DNA from: Flaccisagitta enflata
Lineage: Eukaryota; Chaetognatha; Sagittoidea; Aphragmophora
Assembly (NCBI GenBank): GCA_965153355.1
Contig: OZ231128.1
Location: forward strand, 2,170,001 to 2,234,000
Direction: 5' to 3'
DNA length: 64,000 nt
In this document: piece by piece, positions 29,920 to 41,007 of the stretch
Numbering within the stretch: the first letter of the stretch is position 1
Layout of the letters: each line of letters starts with the position of its first letter
Position numbers and translations under genes: made by a program
The notes under the pieces: generated by a model
What the model saw: the letters and a program-made list of their open reading frames with translations, nothing else
The model's database searches: none
Told to the model about the DNA's origin: nothing

Positions 29920-30595
29920 TGTGTGTGTGTGTGTGTGTGACTCTCACCCTCTCTCTGCTCCCTCCTCTCTCTTCCCTCCCCTCCCTCTCTCCCTCCCTCC
30001 AACTCTCCCTCCCTCTCCCTCCTCCCTCTCTCCCTCCCTCCTCCCTCCCTCCCCCTCTCCCTCTCCCTCTCTCTCCTCTCCCTCCCTCCCTCACCACCCC
30101 CTCTCGCTCTTTCTCCCCCTCTCACTCTCCCTCCCCCTCTCACTCTCCCTCCCCCTCCCCTCTCCCTCCCTCTCCTTCCCTCCCTCTCCCTCCCTCTCCC
30201 TCCCTCCTTTTCTCACTCCCTCCCTTTCCCCTCTCCCTCTCCCTCCCCCTTTCTCTCCTCTCTCTCCCTCCCTCAATCTCTCCCTCCCCCTACCCCTCCC
30301 TCCCTCTCTCCCTTCTTTTCCCTCCCCCTCACCCTCCCCCTCCCTCTCTCTCTCTGTCCCTCCCTCCCCCTCTCTCTTTCCTTCCCTTTTCCTCCCCCTC
30401 TCCCTCCTACTCTCCCTCTCCCTCCCTCCCTCCCTCTCCCTCCCTCCCCCTTCCCCCCTCTCCCTCCCTCTCCCACCCTCCCTTGCTCCTTCTTCCACCC
30501 TCCCTATCCCTCCCTCCCTCTCCTTCCCTCCCTCTCCTTCCTTCTCTCTCCCTCCCTCTCCTTCCCTCCCTCTCCCTCCCTCCCTCTGCCCTCTG
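29920..30595 (+). repeat. Polypyrimidine tract (CCCT/CTCC)n of about 660 bp
   Basis: A short GT run, then almost unbroken C/T sequence on the plus strand with fewer than 2% purines by eye. The open frames in it are repeat translations. It has triplex (H-DNA) potential. Confidence 0.92.
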
Positions 30596-30599
30596 CTGA

Positions 30600-31130
30600 A
30601 CTCATTTTTATAGTTATTTGGGGCTCAAAATTGAGATCGATGCAAAATAAAGATCTTTGAGAAAAATGCGGAAAATGTGAAAAAATAAAAAAAGATTAAA
30701 AAATTCATAGCGCCTAAAGTATTGGTCCGACAGTGCCCTGATTTTTTCCAGAAGGTGTAAAAAAGTGCCCTCTTTCACCCTGTACCAATTTCAACCCCAG
30801 CCTCGGGCGAGCCTAGTCGTAACTCAACTTTTTTAAAACACCTCAAACGAAAATGAAAAAAATAAAGTCCTAAGCAAAACTCAAAAAATCGAAAAACGTT
30901 TTTCGATTTTTTTCCCAATAAAAAGAATAGCGTGTAGTCATTGCAGACAGCTTCACATCATTTGAAATAGGCTTTACTGCCTTTAGACGAGGTTATAAAA
31001 AATTGCAATTGAAAATAAAATCTTTTAATTAAAAGAAAGCAGAAAACTGAAAAAAAAGATGAATCATTCTTTTCTTGAGCTGTGCTAATTAGCGTTTACC
31101 ATATCTATTGAAACAAACATGAGTGATTTT
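30600..31130. other. AT-rich DNA, no gene seen
   Basis: A palindrome AAAAAATCGAAAAACG / CGTTTTTCGATTTTTT lies near 30884-30914. The block GCTTCACATCATTTGAAATA near 30950 recurs in modified form near 45950. Confidence 0.4.
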
Positions 31131-31133
31131 TCA

Positions 31134-31615
31134 TTTTTAGTTGCGGATACCCAACTATATAAGAGACTTTGTCCGTCTGTCCGTTGGTCCATCCGTCCGT
31201 CCGGGGTCACACCCAACAATCTAAAACAGAAAACCGTGAGATTAAACCCCAAGCCAAACCCGGGGTTACTCGAGGTTGCTCGGGGTTGGCTTGGGGTTGG
31301 TTCAGTATTGTCTCTAGTAAATAGTCAAAGGAATTCTGTAAACCTCGAGCAAACCCCGAGCAGCCCCGAGCAAACCCCGAGCAAATCCCAAGCTTGGGTT
31401 GCTTGGGTTTTACTTGGGGTTCAACCCTGAGCAACCCCGAGTAACCCCCGGGGTTTAATCTCACCCCAGATTATGGGAAAACAAGCATTTTTGATACTTT
31501 TTGTGTATGTTTGAGCGTTGGGGTGGGTTTGGGTGTGGATGGGATTGGATGCCCCTGCCCACCCGTCCACAACGATATTGTGACCCTGCGTCACTTGTTA
31601 TTTAACTAAGTAAAT
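31134..31615 (-). mobile_element. Diverged inverted key-and-hairpin element with GAGCAACCCC core
   Basis: The left border is the hairpin AGTTGCGGATACCCAACT; the right border has CCCACCCGTCCACAACG. The core is bounded by GTGAGATTAAACCCC (31236-31250) and its inverse GGGGTTTAATCTCAC (31450-31464) and contains CCCCGAGCAA repeats. A related core, bounded on the right by TTTTAATCTCACCTCAGATT, is at 46690-46930. Confidence 0.5.
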
Positions 31616-31665
31616 TGGAATCATTTGATACAGGTCTGTTTTGATTAACATATTAGCATCTTACA

Positions 31666-31796
31666 AACAAGGCCAAGTAGGCCAATAGGTACGACGGTGT
31701 GGATCGTCGAACGAATGCGTTACCAACCGACCGACCGACCAACCAACCAACCAACGGACACAGCCAGATATAGAGGAGCTTTGTCGCACCTAAAAA
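31666..31796 (+). mobile_element. Key-and-hairpin element, AGGTACGAC subfamily
   Basis: AACAAGGCC (31666), key AGGTACGAC (31687-31695), CGAC/CAAC core, and right arm GTCGCACCT (31783-31791, 8/9) followed by AAAAA. A related tail with AGGTGC...GCACCT is at 43160-43187. Confidence 0.7.
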
Positions 31797-32050
31797 GATT
31801 GAAAAAGACATGATTAGAAGGATCATACTTTATGGCACCAATAAGACAATAACTTATAAGTCAATAACTGAGTTTGTACATGTCAACAAGCAACGGCCAC
31901 GATCAAACACAAAATAAGGGAAAGACAACATCTCAAGGAGATTGTATCCATGAATTGAGAAATTACCACTTATAATGATCCAACGGGTTTTTGCTTTTTT
32001 TTTTTTTTTTTTTTTTTTTTGCTTTTTTTTCAATGCTTCATTCGGATTCA
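31797..32050. other. Short intergenic stretch with poly(T)
   Basis: A T-run near 31994-32021. Nothing else is recognised. Confidence 0.4.
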
Positions 32051-32189
32051 GTCACCTTTTTTGTGGGTTGCAAGGACCTGCATGGCGGTAACCCTGGTCA
32101 CAACTGACATTCCTTGTCTGGCATGACCGACAGCCCTGTCAAAAAATTGTGGGTTTTTGTAGGTTTCACCATTGCAAAACTTAGTCTCC

Positions 32190-32298
32190 GTTTTTGTTGT
32201 TGTTGTTGCTTTACTGTTGTTGTTGTTGTTTTTTTTATTGTTGTTTGTTGTTGTTGTTGTTTTTGTTGTTGTTTTTGTTGTTGTTTTGGTTGTTGTTT

Positions 32299-32394
<96 letters not shown>

Positions 32395-32404
32395 TTGTTG
32401 CTTT

Positions 32405-32470
<66 letters not shown>

Positions 32471-32481
32471 TTGTTGTTGTT

Positions 32482-32512
<31 letters not shown>

Positions 32513-32615
32513 GGTTGTGGTTGTTGTTGTTGTTGTTGTTGATTTCATTGTGGTTATTGTTGTTGTTGTTGTTGTTGTTTTCGTTGTGGTTGTTGTTATT
32601 ATTGTGGTTGTTTTT

Positions 32616-32647
<32 letters not shown>

Positions 32648-32656
32648 ATTATTATA
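32190..32656 (+). repeat. (TTG)n array downstream of the Kazal gene
   Basis: About 460 bp of TTG repeats with TTTTG interruptions, just beyond the stop codon of the minus-strand Kazal gene, so CAA-rich in any 3' UTR. Confidence 0.9.
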
Positions 32657-32714
32657 AACGTAGTTTTTAAAACCATCAATGTTGAACTCATCGTGGTCTC
32701 GTTGTAGCCGGGGT

Positions 32715-34548
32715 CTAGCGGAATTCCGCGTCCTTTTCTTGCTCATGATTTTCGTCACAAATACTGTCGTTACGAGCCCGTTCTAGAACTATGCCATCTT
32801 CCACCGCTTCGCAGATGGCCGTTTCGAGGACGCATGGGTTCGCGTAAATATGGCCATTAGAAGCGCAAATTGGTTCAAGGTTATATGGACACTCGTTGGG
32901 GCACGCTGACGACTGCATCCCGTTATCCGTAATCTTCACCGTCACCACCGCCGCCGCCGTCGCCTCTAAAGGCGGCCTCATAGGACACGGACCATAGCTC
33001 CAAAAAGCCAGCTGACGTCCAGATTTCCTCCATTGGCAAATTGCGAGGTTCAGCAGGCACAGGTTGATGTATGTAGTACCATCGGAACCACAAACTGGCT
33101 CAAAATATGTCAAGACGCACTCATAGATGCATGGTTCTCCCTCAGGTTCCTCAGCCCTCTCAGCCGCCTCAGCTTCATCTTTCTGCTCTTCTCCTTCCTG
33201 CATTTCTTCTTCTCCATGGACTCGAGGGTTCTTGCAACAAAAATCCCGCCAAGCGAGGTACAATCCCGTTTCCCCTCTTTGCTTCCTCTGACAAATTTCG
33301 TACTCTAAATCGCATTCGTTTTGGTAAGTGACGCCGTCTGATCCACAAACTGGATCCACGATCATTGGACAATTTGAGAAACACGGCCCCGCCTCCTCCG
33401 TGGCTGATTGAATATCGTCGACCGCGGATTTCTCTGGACATAGACCCGCCGAGACCTTAACCAAGTTGGTATTCCCAAATTCGCAACTGGCTCGCTGTAA
33501 AGAGCACTCGTTTGGGTACGAAATGCCATCGGATCCACAAACTGGGGCATACACCGGGAGACATTCTCTATTACAGGCGTCCATATTTTGCCCTGACCTT
33601 GGTACTACCTCCGCCGTTCCTGAAGATATTCTTCCTACTACTGGTTCTTCTCTCTCCTTTTCTTCACCTCTGTCTTCTTCGTGCGGAGGGGGACAAGGGC
33701 CCTCAGACACAAAAGCCAACTCTTGTCCAGGCTGAAACTGACCATCGCGTCGCCCCAGACAAATTTGATACTCCAGGTTGCAAGAATTGCCATAAGTATT
33801 TCCATCGGAAGCGCATACAGGAAGGTAGGTGAAGGGGCACCGGTTGTCGCAGACAGCGCTCTCGTCAGGTTGCCTCATGGTCATTGCCGTTGTCATTGTT
33901 GTGGTCGTAATCATCGGTGTCGCTGTCATCATCGTTGTCGTACTTGTTGTTGCCGCCGCAGGTAGTGATAACCTTTCCGCCACAACCTCTGAACAAGATC
34001 CTGGTCTTTCTTGCGCCAAATGTTGCCCGCGATTTTCAGCTAGGCAAATCGCTTCTTCCAAGGCGCAGCGATTTGGGTAGGTGATTCCATCGGTACCACA
34101 CACTGGGCTTAAGATCATAAGGCAAAATCTTGCACACGACTTTCGCTGTCGTTTTTCTTGCAATTTATCTTGATTTGCTTTGGCTCGTTCCTTTTCGTTT
34201 CCTCTGATAGATTTGCGTGATACAACACATTGGCAAGGTCCCTCGTGGGAGAATTTGATGGAGACTCCTTTGTGGCAGCTGGCGGCGATCATCAGACATT
34301 CATTGCTGTAGGTTTCTCCATCATTTCCACAGACAGGACTCAGTTTCCTAGTGCAAAATACTACGCAGGTGGTAATGTCGGAGTTGGCTTGGACAGAACA
34401 TGGGAATGGTTTGACTTCCCGCAGCGTTGTTGTTGCGCCGTCTTCGCTGTTTCTTCTTTCCTGGCAGATTTGTAGGCGCAGTTGGCAGCGGCTTCGATAT
34501 GTAATTTCATCCGATCCACAGACAGGTGCGTCCTCTCCTGCTGGACAG
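32715..34548 (-). CDS. Kazal gene exon 4 (eight Kazal domains)
   Basis: A single long exon carrying domains 2 (part) to 9 and the stop. Its first base completes a Ser codon begun in exon 3, giving C-x3-C spacing (CDESC) identical to the other domains, which supports the junction. The acceptor on the minus strand reads CCCTTGTAAAG. Confidence 0.85.
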
Positions 34549-35086
34549 CTTTACAAGGGAGACAAGGCCGGATGTATGGAAATCTTATGAGTCGCGAGCA
34601 GTTAGGCTACTGGGCATGGGCAAGGGCGGAGGGGCAAAAGTCACCACTAACAAGGCCAAGTATAGGCCAATAAGTGCGCCTCGCTTGATTAAGATTTTGT
34701 GAATGAACCTTTTTGATGAATGAATGAATGAATGAATGATGAAATGAATGAATATGAATGTGGTGAGGCATGAAAGGTGATATGAATGAAGAAGTACGTC
34801 AGAATCAGCCGTTTTGCGCATTTCAAACGTTTGCGTGACCGACCAACCGACCAACCGACCGACCGACCAACCGACCAACCGACCGACGGACATGACCTCT
34901 TATAGAAGTGCGAGGACGCACTTAAAAACGCCCAAGAAATCATGAGTTATGACCGGCCAACCAACGGAACAACCGACAGGTGGCTCATAGTGTCGCGTAG
35001 CTTGCGCCTTAAATCTAGTACCAACAATGATGAATATTGCAGTGAGGAAAAAAGTCCATTAGCAATGTCCATACCACGTACAGTAT

Positions 35087-35120
<34 letters not shown>

Positions 35121-38100
35121 TTGTAATATTATATATTATAAAAGAAATTTGATCCCTTGATGCAAGATGTCTTTATATCCAAATCATTCATTTGCAAAAC
35201 CTTGCCATATGGAGTAGTTCCCTTTAAATTGTACTCATTTCTAAACGGTTTGAGCTACAGAGGCCAGATTGGTCTCGGATGGAAGGTATTTTGAAGTAGT
35301 TTTTGGGAAAACCTCATTTGAATAATGCCAATTTGATATCTTAGATTATTGCGAGAACAATGAATCAAGTTTTGATCAAAATTTTGATTGAGAAACAAAT
35401 CTTCTTCATTCCTAAGGTGACATTCTGTCAATAAAAAGTTTTCCTGCTTGCTTTTCTTAAAACTACTGTATATTAGCTCTCATATGCGACTAATCTGGTA
35501 TCTATACCTCAATTTATTTGGATATAAGAGTCCTGCCAAAAACCTAAAATAATGGTTTTTTCACTGTTTTTGATCTATGTACATTTCTTCCTCTGTCAAG
35601 AAGTTCAGATTTTTGTAATAAATTCCTGGCATTCACATATTATAAAATGCATCTACCAGTAATGGCGGCTGTCGCCGTGAGGAAAAGAGTCGTAAGCATT
35701 GGAAATTTTTCACTAAACTTTTATCTTCAGTCCCTGCAAATTCTTTTTTTTTTAGATGAAATAAAGAGCAATTGTATATATTGATTGCACTGAAAACCAG
35801 AGAAAAATAGAACTGAGCCAAATGAGCTAGATGAGCTAAAAAACTCAAAATCAATAAACCAGATATCCAGCTTTGCAGAGATGCTTTATGGTATTTACAT
35901 GCTCAATTATTCATCGTATTAAAAATCAGAAAAAAAACTGAGCAAAATAAGCTAAATGAGCTAGAGTACTTAAAAACCTCCTCACAGATGAGCAGCTCTG
36001 CTCACTGACATGCTTTCTTACAGCTGTTTGCTTAAACTTTTATCAAAATTTTTTATTCATTTGTTGCATTTAAAATCACAAAAAAAAAGACTGAGCTAAA
36101 TGAGCTAAATGAGCTAGAATGCTTAAAAACACCCTCACAGATGAGCAGCTATGCTCATAAACATGTTTTCTTATATTTACATGCTCAAACAAACTTATAC
36201 ACACTCCTTTATTGATCCTAGCTAAAATCATAAAAAATTGAAAAAAAATCAATTTGAATTTTTCGTAAATAAATCTTTAGAAATTCATAATGCAAAAAAA
36301 ATTTGTCGTAGAGCATTCTGCTTGGCACCAAATGAAAATAAAATTATCAAATTTACTTACTCTATCAATTTTATTGGAAGCATATTCGGTCGATCGAGAG
36401 CCTCAACTTCCTAATAAGAAAATGAAAACCTTGTTTCTCTCAAATATGTCAAAAAATCGAAGACTGACTTCGACTTTTTTTCCCGATCATACCTCCCAGG
36501 AACTTTTTACGAAAATCAATTTACTCAGCTACTGGTTGAGTTATGTCGTCGTAAGATATTACAAACAAGAAAAAATATACTGTAGAAGTCACGTGCATGT
36601 GTACCTCTCATCGCAATCCATTTGATCATGGCTTCCCATGATCCCCGAGTCGATTGTCATTTTCGCGGCATCTTCTTCGTTTGATTTGTTTATCTTCCTT
36701 GCATCTGCTTCCTCTGCGTGTTCCTGAGAGGGGGGAGGTAATATGACTTGATTCACCAAAATCTGGGCCTTGGGGTTGGGATCTAGGCCTTGAGGGCGGG
36801 ATATGGACCTCCAGGCTGAGATATGGGCCTGGAGGCTGGGGGAGGGGGGGGGTTCATAGGAGAAGAAGCAGGAGAAGAAGGAGAAAACTCCCCATATGTG
36901 TAAAAGCATAGGTCATCGACCCCTTCGGGGCCGCTGCTCAAAAAGCATAACAACTTCAGACAATTTCATCCAACAATTACGAAAAATTGAGAGAGGAGTC
37001 GAAAACTTCGAAAATATGTCATTTGCGAACGAAACAAGCCCGAACTGGCAACGATGCGTCCAGACTGTGTCTCTGCGTATATTGATCATGTGACACATAT
37101 GGATTGACAGATGGACAGACAGATGGAACGACTAGAGTAGTAATGGAGCCTCTCAAATCATGTTTGTCTCGCAGTATATTCAGTGTAGGATCTCGTCGTG
37201 GCCGAAAACGGCCGAAAACCGCGGTTTTTGCACAGGCGTAACGGACCGACGGACGGACGGACGGACGGACGGACGGACGGACCGACGGACCGACGGACGG
37301 ACAAACCCTCTTATAGAGATGCGAGGACGCATCTAAAAAGCTACAAACCTCTGCTTGGTCTAGATTTTTTTGAAGCTCTTTAAAATGCTCATAGATTTTT
37401 GCTTAAAAGCCTTAATAGTTTTCACTCTCAACTTAGTAACTAAATATTTTGATGTTTCCCTGAGCATTTTCTTAAGTCTTTGATCGTGGTTACAACTAGT
37501 GCTCGCTTTGCCAAAGTTTGTGGAATTTTTGGCTGAAATTCTTACTGGTGTATATGACCTATCTTCGGCAAAAATTGTGTCAAAATTGAAGCATTTTCAC
37601 TACGCTAATCACTCAAGCAAAAATATTGTCGGAATTTTTTGCAGTTACTGTCATTACCATTGTTTGTCCCGGCATAACCTTGACATCTCGTTCTTCTTCT
37701 TTAGGTGTCCGGACCAGGCTCGAGCACGTGCCATGAAATTGAACTCCCAGATGGCTTCCGCTTTGCATCGCCAAACATCTGGCGTAACCGAAAATGCAAC
37801 GATTGGCGTATGTGACGCCGTTTGTGGCGCAGACGGGACGCCACTGACGGTGACAATCTGGTTTAGCGCATCGCGTGGTACACGAAAGTGCTGTTGGTGG
37901 TGTTGTTGGTGTTGATGTTGTTACTGTAGTTGCTGTTGTTGTTGTTGTTCTTAATGGTAATGTCGACGATGTTGTCAAGTGCGAGAGCATCCTTCCTTCG
38001 ACCTCACCTCTCAAACAGGCGGATAATGCCCACAGAAAAATGAAGAAAACCTGCAAGAAATACACGAGGGAGGAAAAAAAGCAATTAATAATGCTAAAAC

Positions 38101-38506
38101 ATGGTTGGTGTTGTTGTTTTTTTTCTTTAGTTGTCTTTGTTGTTGTTGTTTTTGTTGTTGTTGTTGTTGTTATTGTTGTTGTTGTTGTTGTTTTTGTTTT
38201 TGATGTTGTTGTTGCTGTTGTTGTTGTAGATGTTGTTGTTGTGGATGTTCTTATGCTGATTTTGTTGTTGTTGTTGTTGTTAATGTTGTTGTTGTTGTTG
38301 TTTTTGTTGTTGCTGTTAGGGATTTGGAAGCGGTCGATTTTCATGCCCCTGCCACCGCTTCCGCTTCCGTTTTGCAGTTCAAATACTAGTAGCTATCCAA
38401 CCCACCAAAATGGAAGCGGTCAATCACTTCCACATCCCTAGTTGCTGTTGTTGTTGTTGTAGTTGTTGTAGATGTTGTCGTTGTTGTGGATGTTCTTATG
38501 CTGATT

Positions 38507-38547
<41 letters not shown>

Positions 38548-38879
38548 ATTGTTGTTTTTGTTTTGTTTGTTGTTGTTGTTGTTGTTGCTGTTGTTGTTGT
38601 AGATGTTGTTGTTATTGTGGATGTTCTTATGCTAATTTTGTTGTTGTTGTTGTTGTTGTTGTTGTTATTGTTGCTGTTGCTGTTAGGGATGTGGAAGCGG
38701 TCAACTTTCATGTCGCTGCCACCGCTTCCGCTTCCGCTTCCATTTTGCAGTTCAAATACTAGTAGCTATCCCACCCACCAAAATGGAAGCGGTCAATCGC
38801 TTCCACATTCCTAGTTGCTGTTGTTGTTGTTGTAGTTGTTGTAGATGTTGTCGTTGTTGTGGATGTTCTTATGCTGATT

Positions 38880-38917
<38 letters not shown>

Positions 38918-39251
38918 ATTGTTGTTTTTGTTTTGTTTTTGTTGTTGTTGTTGTTGTTGCTGTTGTTGTTGTAGATGTTGTTGTTATTGTGGATGTTCTT
39001 ATGCTAATTTTGTTGTTGTTGTTGTTGTTGTTGTTGTTATTGTTGCTGTTGCTGTTAGGGATGTGGAAGCGGTCAACTTTCATGTCGCTGCCACCGCTTC
39101 CGCTTCCGCTTCCATTTTGCAGTTCAAATACTAGTAGCTATCCAACCCACCAAAATGGAAGCGGTCAATCGCTTCCACATTCCTAGTTGCTGTTGTTGTT
39201 GTTGTAGTTGTTGTAGATGTTGTCGTTGTTGTGGATGTTCTTATGCTGATT

Positions 39252-39304
<53 letters not shown>

Positions 39305-39468
39305 GTTAGTGTTGTTGTTGTTGTGGATGTTCTTTTCGCTGATTTTGTTGTGGATGTTATTGTTGTGGATGTTGAATCATCAAGTTAGACATTGAATAGT
39401 TTCACTGAGTAGCTTATATCTGAAAAGTGGGACATCCAGATTAACTTTGCACTTACCTGAAAATACAT
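32715..39468 (-). CDS. Secreted nine-Kazal-domain serine protease inhibitor (four exons, complete)
   Basis: Exons, read on the minus strand: 39468-39457 (MYFQ), 38050-37679, 36723-36605, 34548-32715. Total 2337 nt, 778 residues. Junctions are phase 0, 0, 2. Key sites: CAG|GTAAGT, TTTCTTGCAG, AAG|GTTATG, CCCTCTCAG, AG|GTACAC. Residues 1-19 (MYFQVFFIFLWALSACLRG) are a signal peptide. A Thr-rich linker precedes Kazal 1. Kazal domains lie at about 61-112, 165-218, 229-273, 306-353, 401-453, 493-538, 557-605, 641-689 and 717-765, most reading C-x3-C...PVCGSDGxTYxNxC. Linkers are Thr-rich or Glu/Lys-rich. There is no membrane anchor or other domain. It probably inhibits several extracellular serine proteases at once. 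Intron 1 is (TTG)n DNA. Confidence 0.85.
34649..34927 (+). mobile_element. Key-and-hairpin element with GAAT plus CGAC core
   Basis: AACAAGGCC (34649), key AAGTGCG (34672-34678), a GAAT array, then CCAACCGACCGACC repeats, hairpin AAGTGCGAGGACGCACTT and AAAA. The right arm CGCACTT (34917-34923) matches the key 7/7. Confidence 0.75.
35690..36560. repeat. Dispersed repeat R1, uninterrupted copy
   Basis: Second copy of the 2241-3900 repeat. At 36050-36080 (ATTCATTTGTTGCATTTAAA) it shows the single, uninserted target of the hAT-type element. It contains three tandem subunits with AGCTAAATGAGCTA and CAGATGAGCAGC. Confidence 0.7.
36605..36723 (-). CDS. Kazal gene exon 3
   Basis: 119 nt encoding an acidic linker (EHAEEADARKINKSNEEDAA...) that ends MDCDE, supplying the first Cys of Kazal 2. 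It is bounded by a strong CCCCCTCTCAG acceptor and AG|GTACAC donor. Confidence 0.75.
36760..36950. repeat. Foldback family F fragment
   Basis: GGGCCTTGGGGTTGGGATCT-type units, then AGAAGAAGGAGAAAACTCCC, CATATGTG, AAAGCATAGGTCATCGACCC and GGGGCCGCTGC: the right arm of family F. Located in Kazal intron 2. Confidence 0.6.
37033..37339 (+). mobile_element. Key-and-hairpin element, GATGCGTCC subfamily
   Basis: AACAAGCCC (37033), key GATGCGTCC (37053-37061), a middle with CAGTGTAGGATCTCGTCGTG and ACCGCGGTTTTTGCACAGGC, a GGAC core, hairpin AGATGCGAGGACGCATCT, then AAAAAG. The right arm GGACGCATC (37325-37333) matches 9/9. Confidence 0.8.
37679..38050 (-). CDS. Kazal gene exon 2 (signal peptide body, Thr linker, Kazal 1)
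   Basis: Phase 0 at both ends. It encodes VFFIFLWALSACLRG, a Thr-rich linker and Kazal 1, which has one extra Cys (AKPDC). The acceptor on the minus strand is a long pyrimidine tract ending TTTCTTGCAG. Confidence 0.8.
38110..39375 (+). repeat. (TTG)n array with about 370-bp higher-order repeats
   Basis: Three units of period 367-371 bp. Each has a TTG array, a TAGATGTTGTTGTTGTGGAT-type block and one copy of the roughly 125-bp GGAAGCGG element (38317-38440, 38684-38813, 39056-39185). This fills Kazal intron 1. Confidence 0.85.
38684..38813. mobile_element. GGAAGCGG foldback element (representative of three tandem copies)
   Basis: Inverted ends TAGGGATGTGGAAGCGGTCA and CGCTTCCACATTCCTA, with internal CCGCTTCCGCTTCC hexanucleotides and TTTTGCAGTTCAAATACTAG. 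The copies at 38317 and 39056 share the plan. A fourth, inverted copy at 55797-55972 has its hexanucleotide expanded to about ten units. Confidence 0.65.
39457..39468 (-). CDS. Kazal gene exon 1 (coding part, MYFQ)
   Basis: A four-codon coding exon ending in a perfect CAG|GTAAGT donor; joining in phase 0 to exon 2 produces an uninterrupted hydrophobic signal peptide. The start context is AAGAAAATGT. It is short, so the evidence rests on the donor, the phase and the resulting signal sequence. Confidence 0.65.
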
Positions 39469-39632
39469 TTTCTTGCGTTTTATCCAATAAGGACAAAACT
39501 ATGCCAGGGCTAAATCCTCTTTCATCCGTCGGAATCGCGGAACAATGAAAGGAAAAATGAATTCAATTCATGATAAACAAAAGAACAAACATCGATGAAT
39601 TGTCTATCAAATTTTCAGTGATTTTTTTTCTT

Positions 39633-39990
39633 TTTTAGTTGCGTGCATGCGACTCTACAACCTGCTTTGTCCATTGGTCCGTCTGTCCGTCCGTTGGTCC
39701 GTCCATCAAACTTTTCTGTTTTTATTACTTTAGGTCATCTTTAGTCATTTTTGATCATTTTTAGTCATTCTAAGTCATTTCAAGTCAAGCTGAGTCATTT
39801 TAAGTCATTCTATGTCATTTTAGGTCATTTTAAGTTAAATGAAGTTACTCAAGTCAATTAGGTCAATTTAGTCATTTAGGTCATTTTACATCATTTTATG
39901 TCTTTTTAAGTCATATTAAGTCATCTTGAATCATTTTAAGTCACACTGAGTTATCTAGGTTCCCCACGCAACTTATGGATGTTGGCCTTG
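39633..39990 (-). mobile_element. Key-and-hairpin element with TCATTTTAAG core
   Basis: On the minus strand: ACAAGGCC start, key region AGTTGCGTGG (39972-39963), a decamer array, a GGAC core and hairpin AGTTGCGTGCATGCGACT-type end at 39637. The match is 9/10. It lies about 165 bp upstream of the Kazal start codon. Confidence 0.65.
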
Positions 39991-40126
39991 TGGACATGCA
40001 ACTCTATAAGCCACTTTTTGGTCCGTTGGTCCGTTGGTCCGTCCGTAACAAAGTCACACTTTTCAAGGTTTTCCGCTCCTGCCCACCCGTCCGCGACTAA
40101 TGCTGCCGTGCATATGGCCTTGTTTT
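39991..40126 (-). mobile_element. Key-and-hairpin element, left half
   Basis: On the minus strand it has AAACAAGGCCATATGCACGG, key AGTCGCGGAC (40098-40089) and GGTGGGCAGGAGC, with a short core. Its hairpin end has decayed against the neighbouring element. Confidence 0.55.
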
Positions 40127-40129
40127 CAA

Positions 40130-40857
40130 TGAGGCTGGAAATGGGATACCCTGTCATCAAATACAACTGTAACCAGCAGAACCTTTACTGTGCTTAAAGC
40201 ATCCGTATTGAGATATTCTAATTTGTATTGTCTGAACTCGGAAAGCATATAACCTTTGGTTTTTTCACAAAATTTTAAAGCACTAGCTCCTGCAGTTTCC
40301 TCATTCTTTTGAAATTTTACATGATTTTCCTTATAAACATTATTTTTTAGCATTTTTCTTGTAAAAACTGTTCATATTTCGTAAACTCAGAGCAAAAATG
40401 ACCAAAATGGTCAAAAATACTTGGTAATTCATCAATTTGCATTTTTTTTTATTTGTTAAGATATTGAATTTGGGTTGAAATGATATATTTTCTCTTTTAA
40501 AACTTGCTTAAATTTGCAGTGTTCTAGAGTGTTGTTTCACTCGTGTGCACTTTGATGTAAAAGAGGATCAATTGAAAAATTGAACATGATTAAGATAACC
40601 AATCAAGAAGACCGATTGAAAAGCTTTGGTTCTTTGTCTTTCTTCATCTCATCAATTTCAATTGGCCCTTAAGTTAGAGGGCGGTGCTATATGTGTTGGG
40701 GACCCATAAAGTGACGATATCATCCAAACTCGACAAGTAAACCTTGTTGGTACATCATTCCTAACTGTCCAGACCCCCAACTGGGTAGGAATTTTCCCTA
40801 AAGGGTCGGCGCATCATGGATACATATCATTACCACTTGACTACTGATTTTTGAGGA
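40130..40857. other. AT-rich DNA, no gene seen
   Basis: No splice-supported exon or element ends were recognised. Confidence 0.4.
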
Positions 40858-41007
40858 AACAAGGCCAATGCGTTACAAGTCGCGTGCGGTCTCAAAATGA
40901 CGTCAAACGGCAAAAAAAGCAAAGTGTTTCTGACGGACCGACCGACCGACCGACCGACGGACCGACGGACAGAGTGGGTCATAGAGTCGCGTGCACGCGA
41001 CTAAAAA
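40858..41007 (+). mobile_element. Key-and-hairpin element, minimal copy (150 bp)
   Basis: AACAAGGCC (40858), key AGTCGCGTGC (40878-40887), CGAC core, and perfect palindromic hairpin with right arm GCACGCGACT (40993-41002, 10/10), then TAAAAAG. It is one of the shortest complete copies and useful as a reference. Confidence 0.8.

Larger units (their letters stand above)
34549..36604. other. Kazal intron 3 with nested elements
   Basis: It holds a truncated key-and-hairpin start (34561-34640, ACAAGGCCGGATGTATGG), a complete GAAT-core element (34649-34927), a poly(T) run (35090-35119) and dispersed repeat R1 (35650-36560). Confidence 0.6.

Noticed and set aside
29801-30613. 270-codon Pro/Ser/Leu frame and its antisense Gly/Arg/Glu frames
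   Set aside because: Entirely within the CCCT/CTCC polypyrimidine tract; no splice or codon signal beyond repeat structure.
32048-32758. 236-codon Thr/Gln/Asn frame on the minus strand
   Set aside because: Translation of (CAA)n downstream of the Kazal stop codon; not part of the inhibitor.
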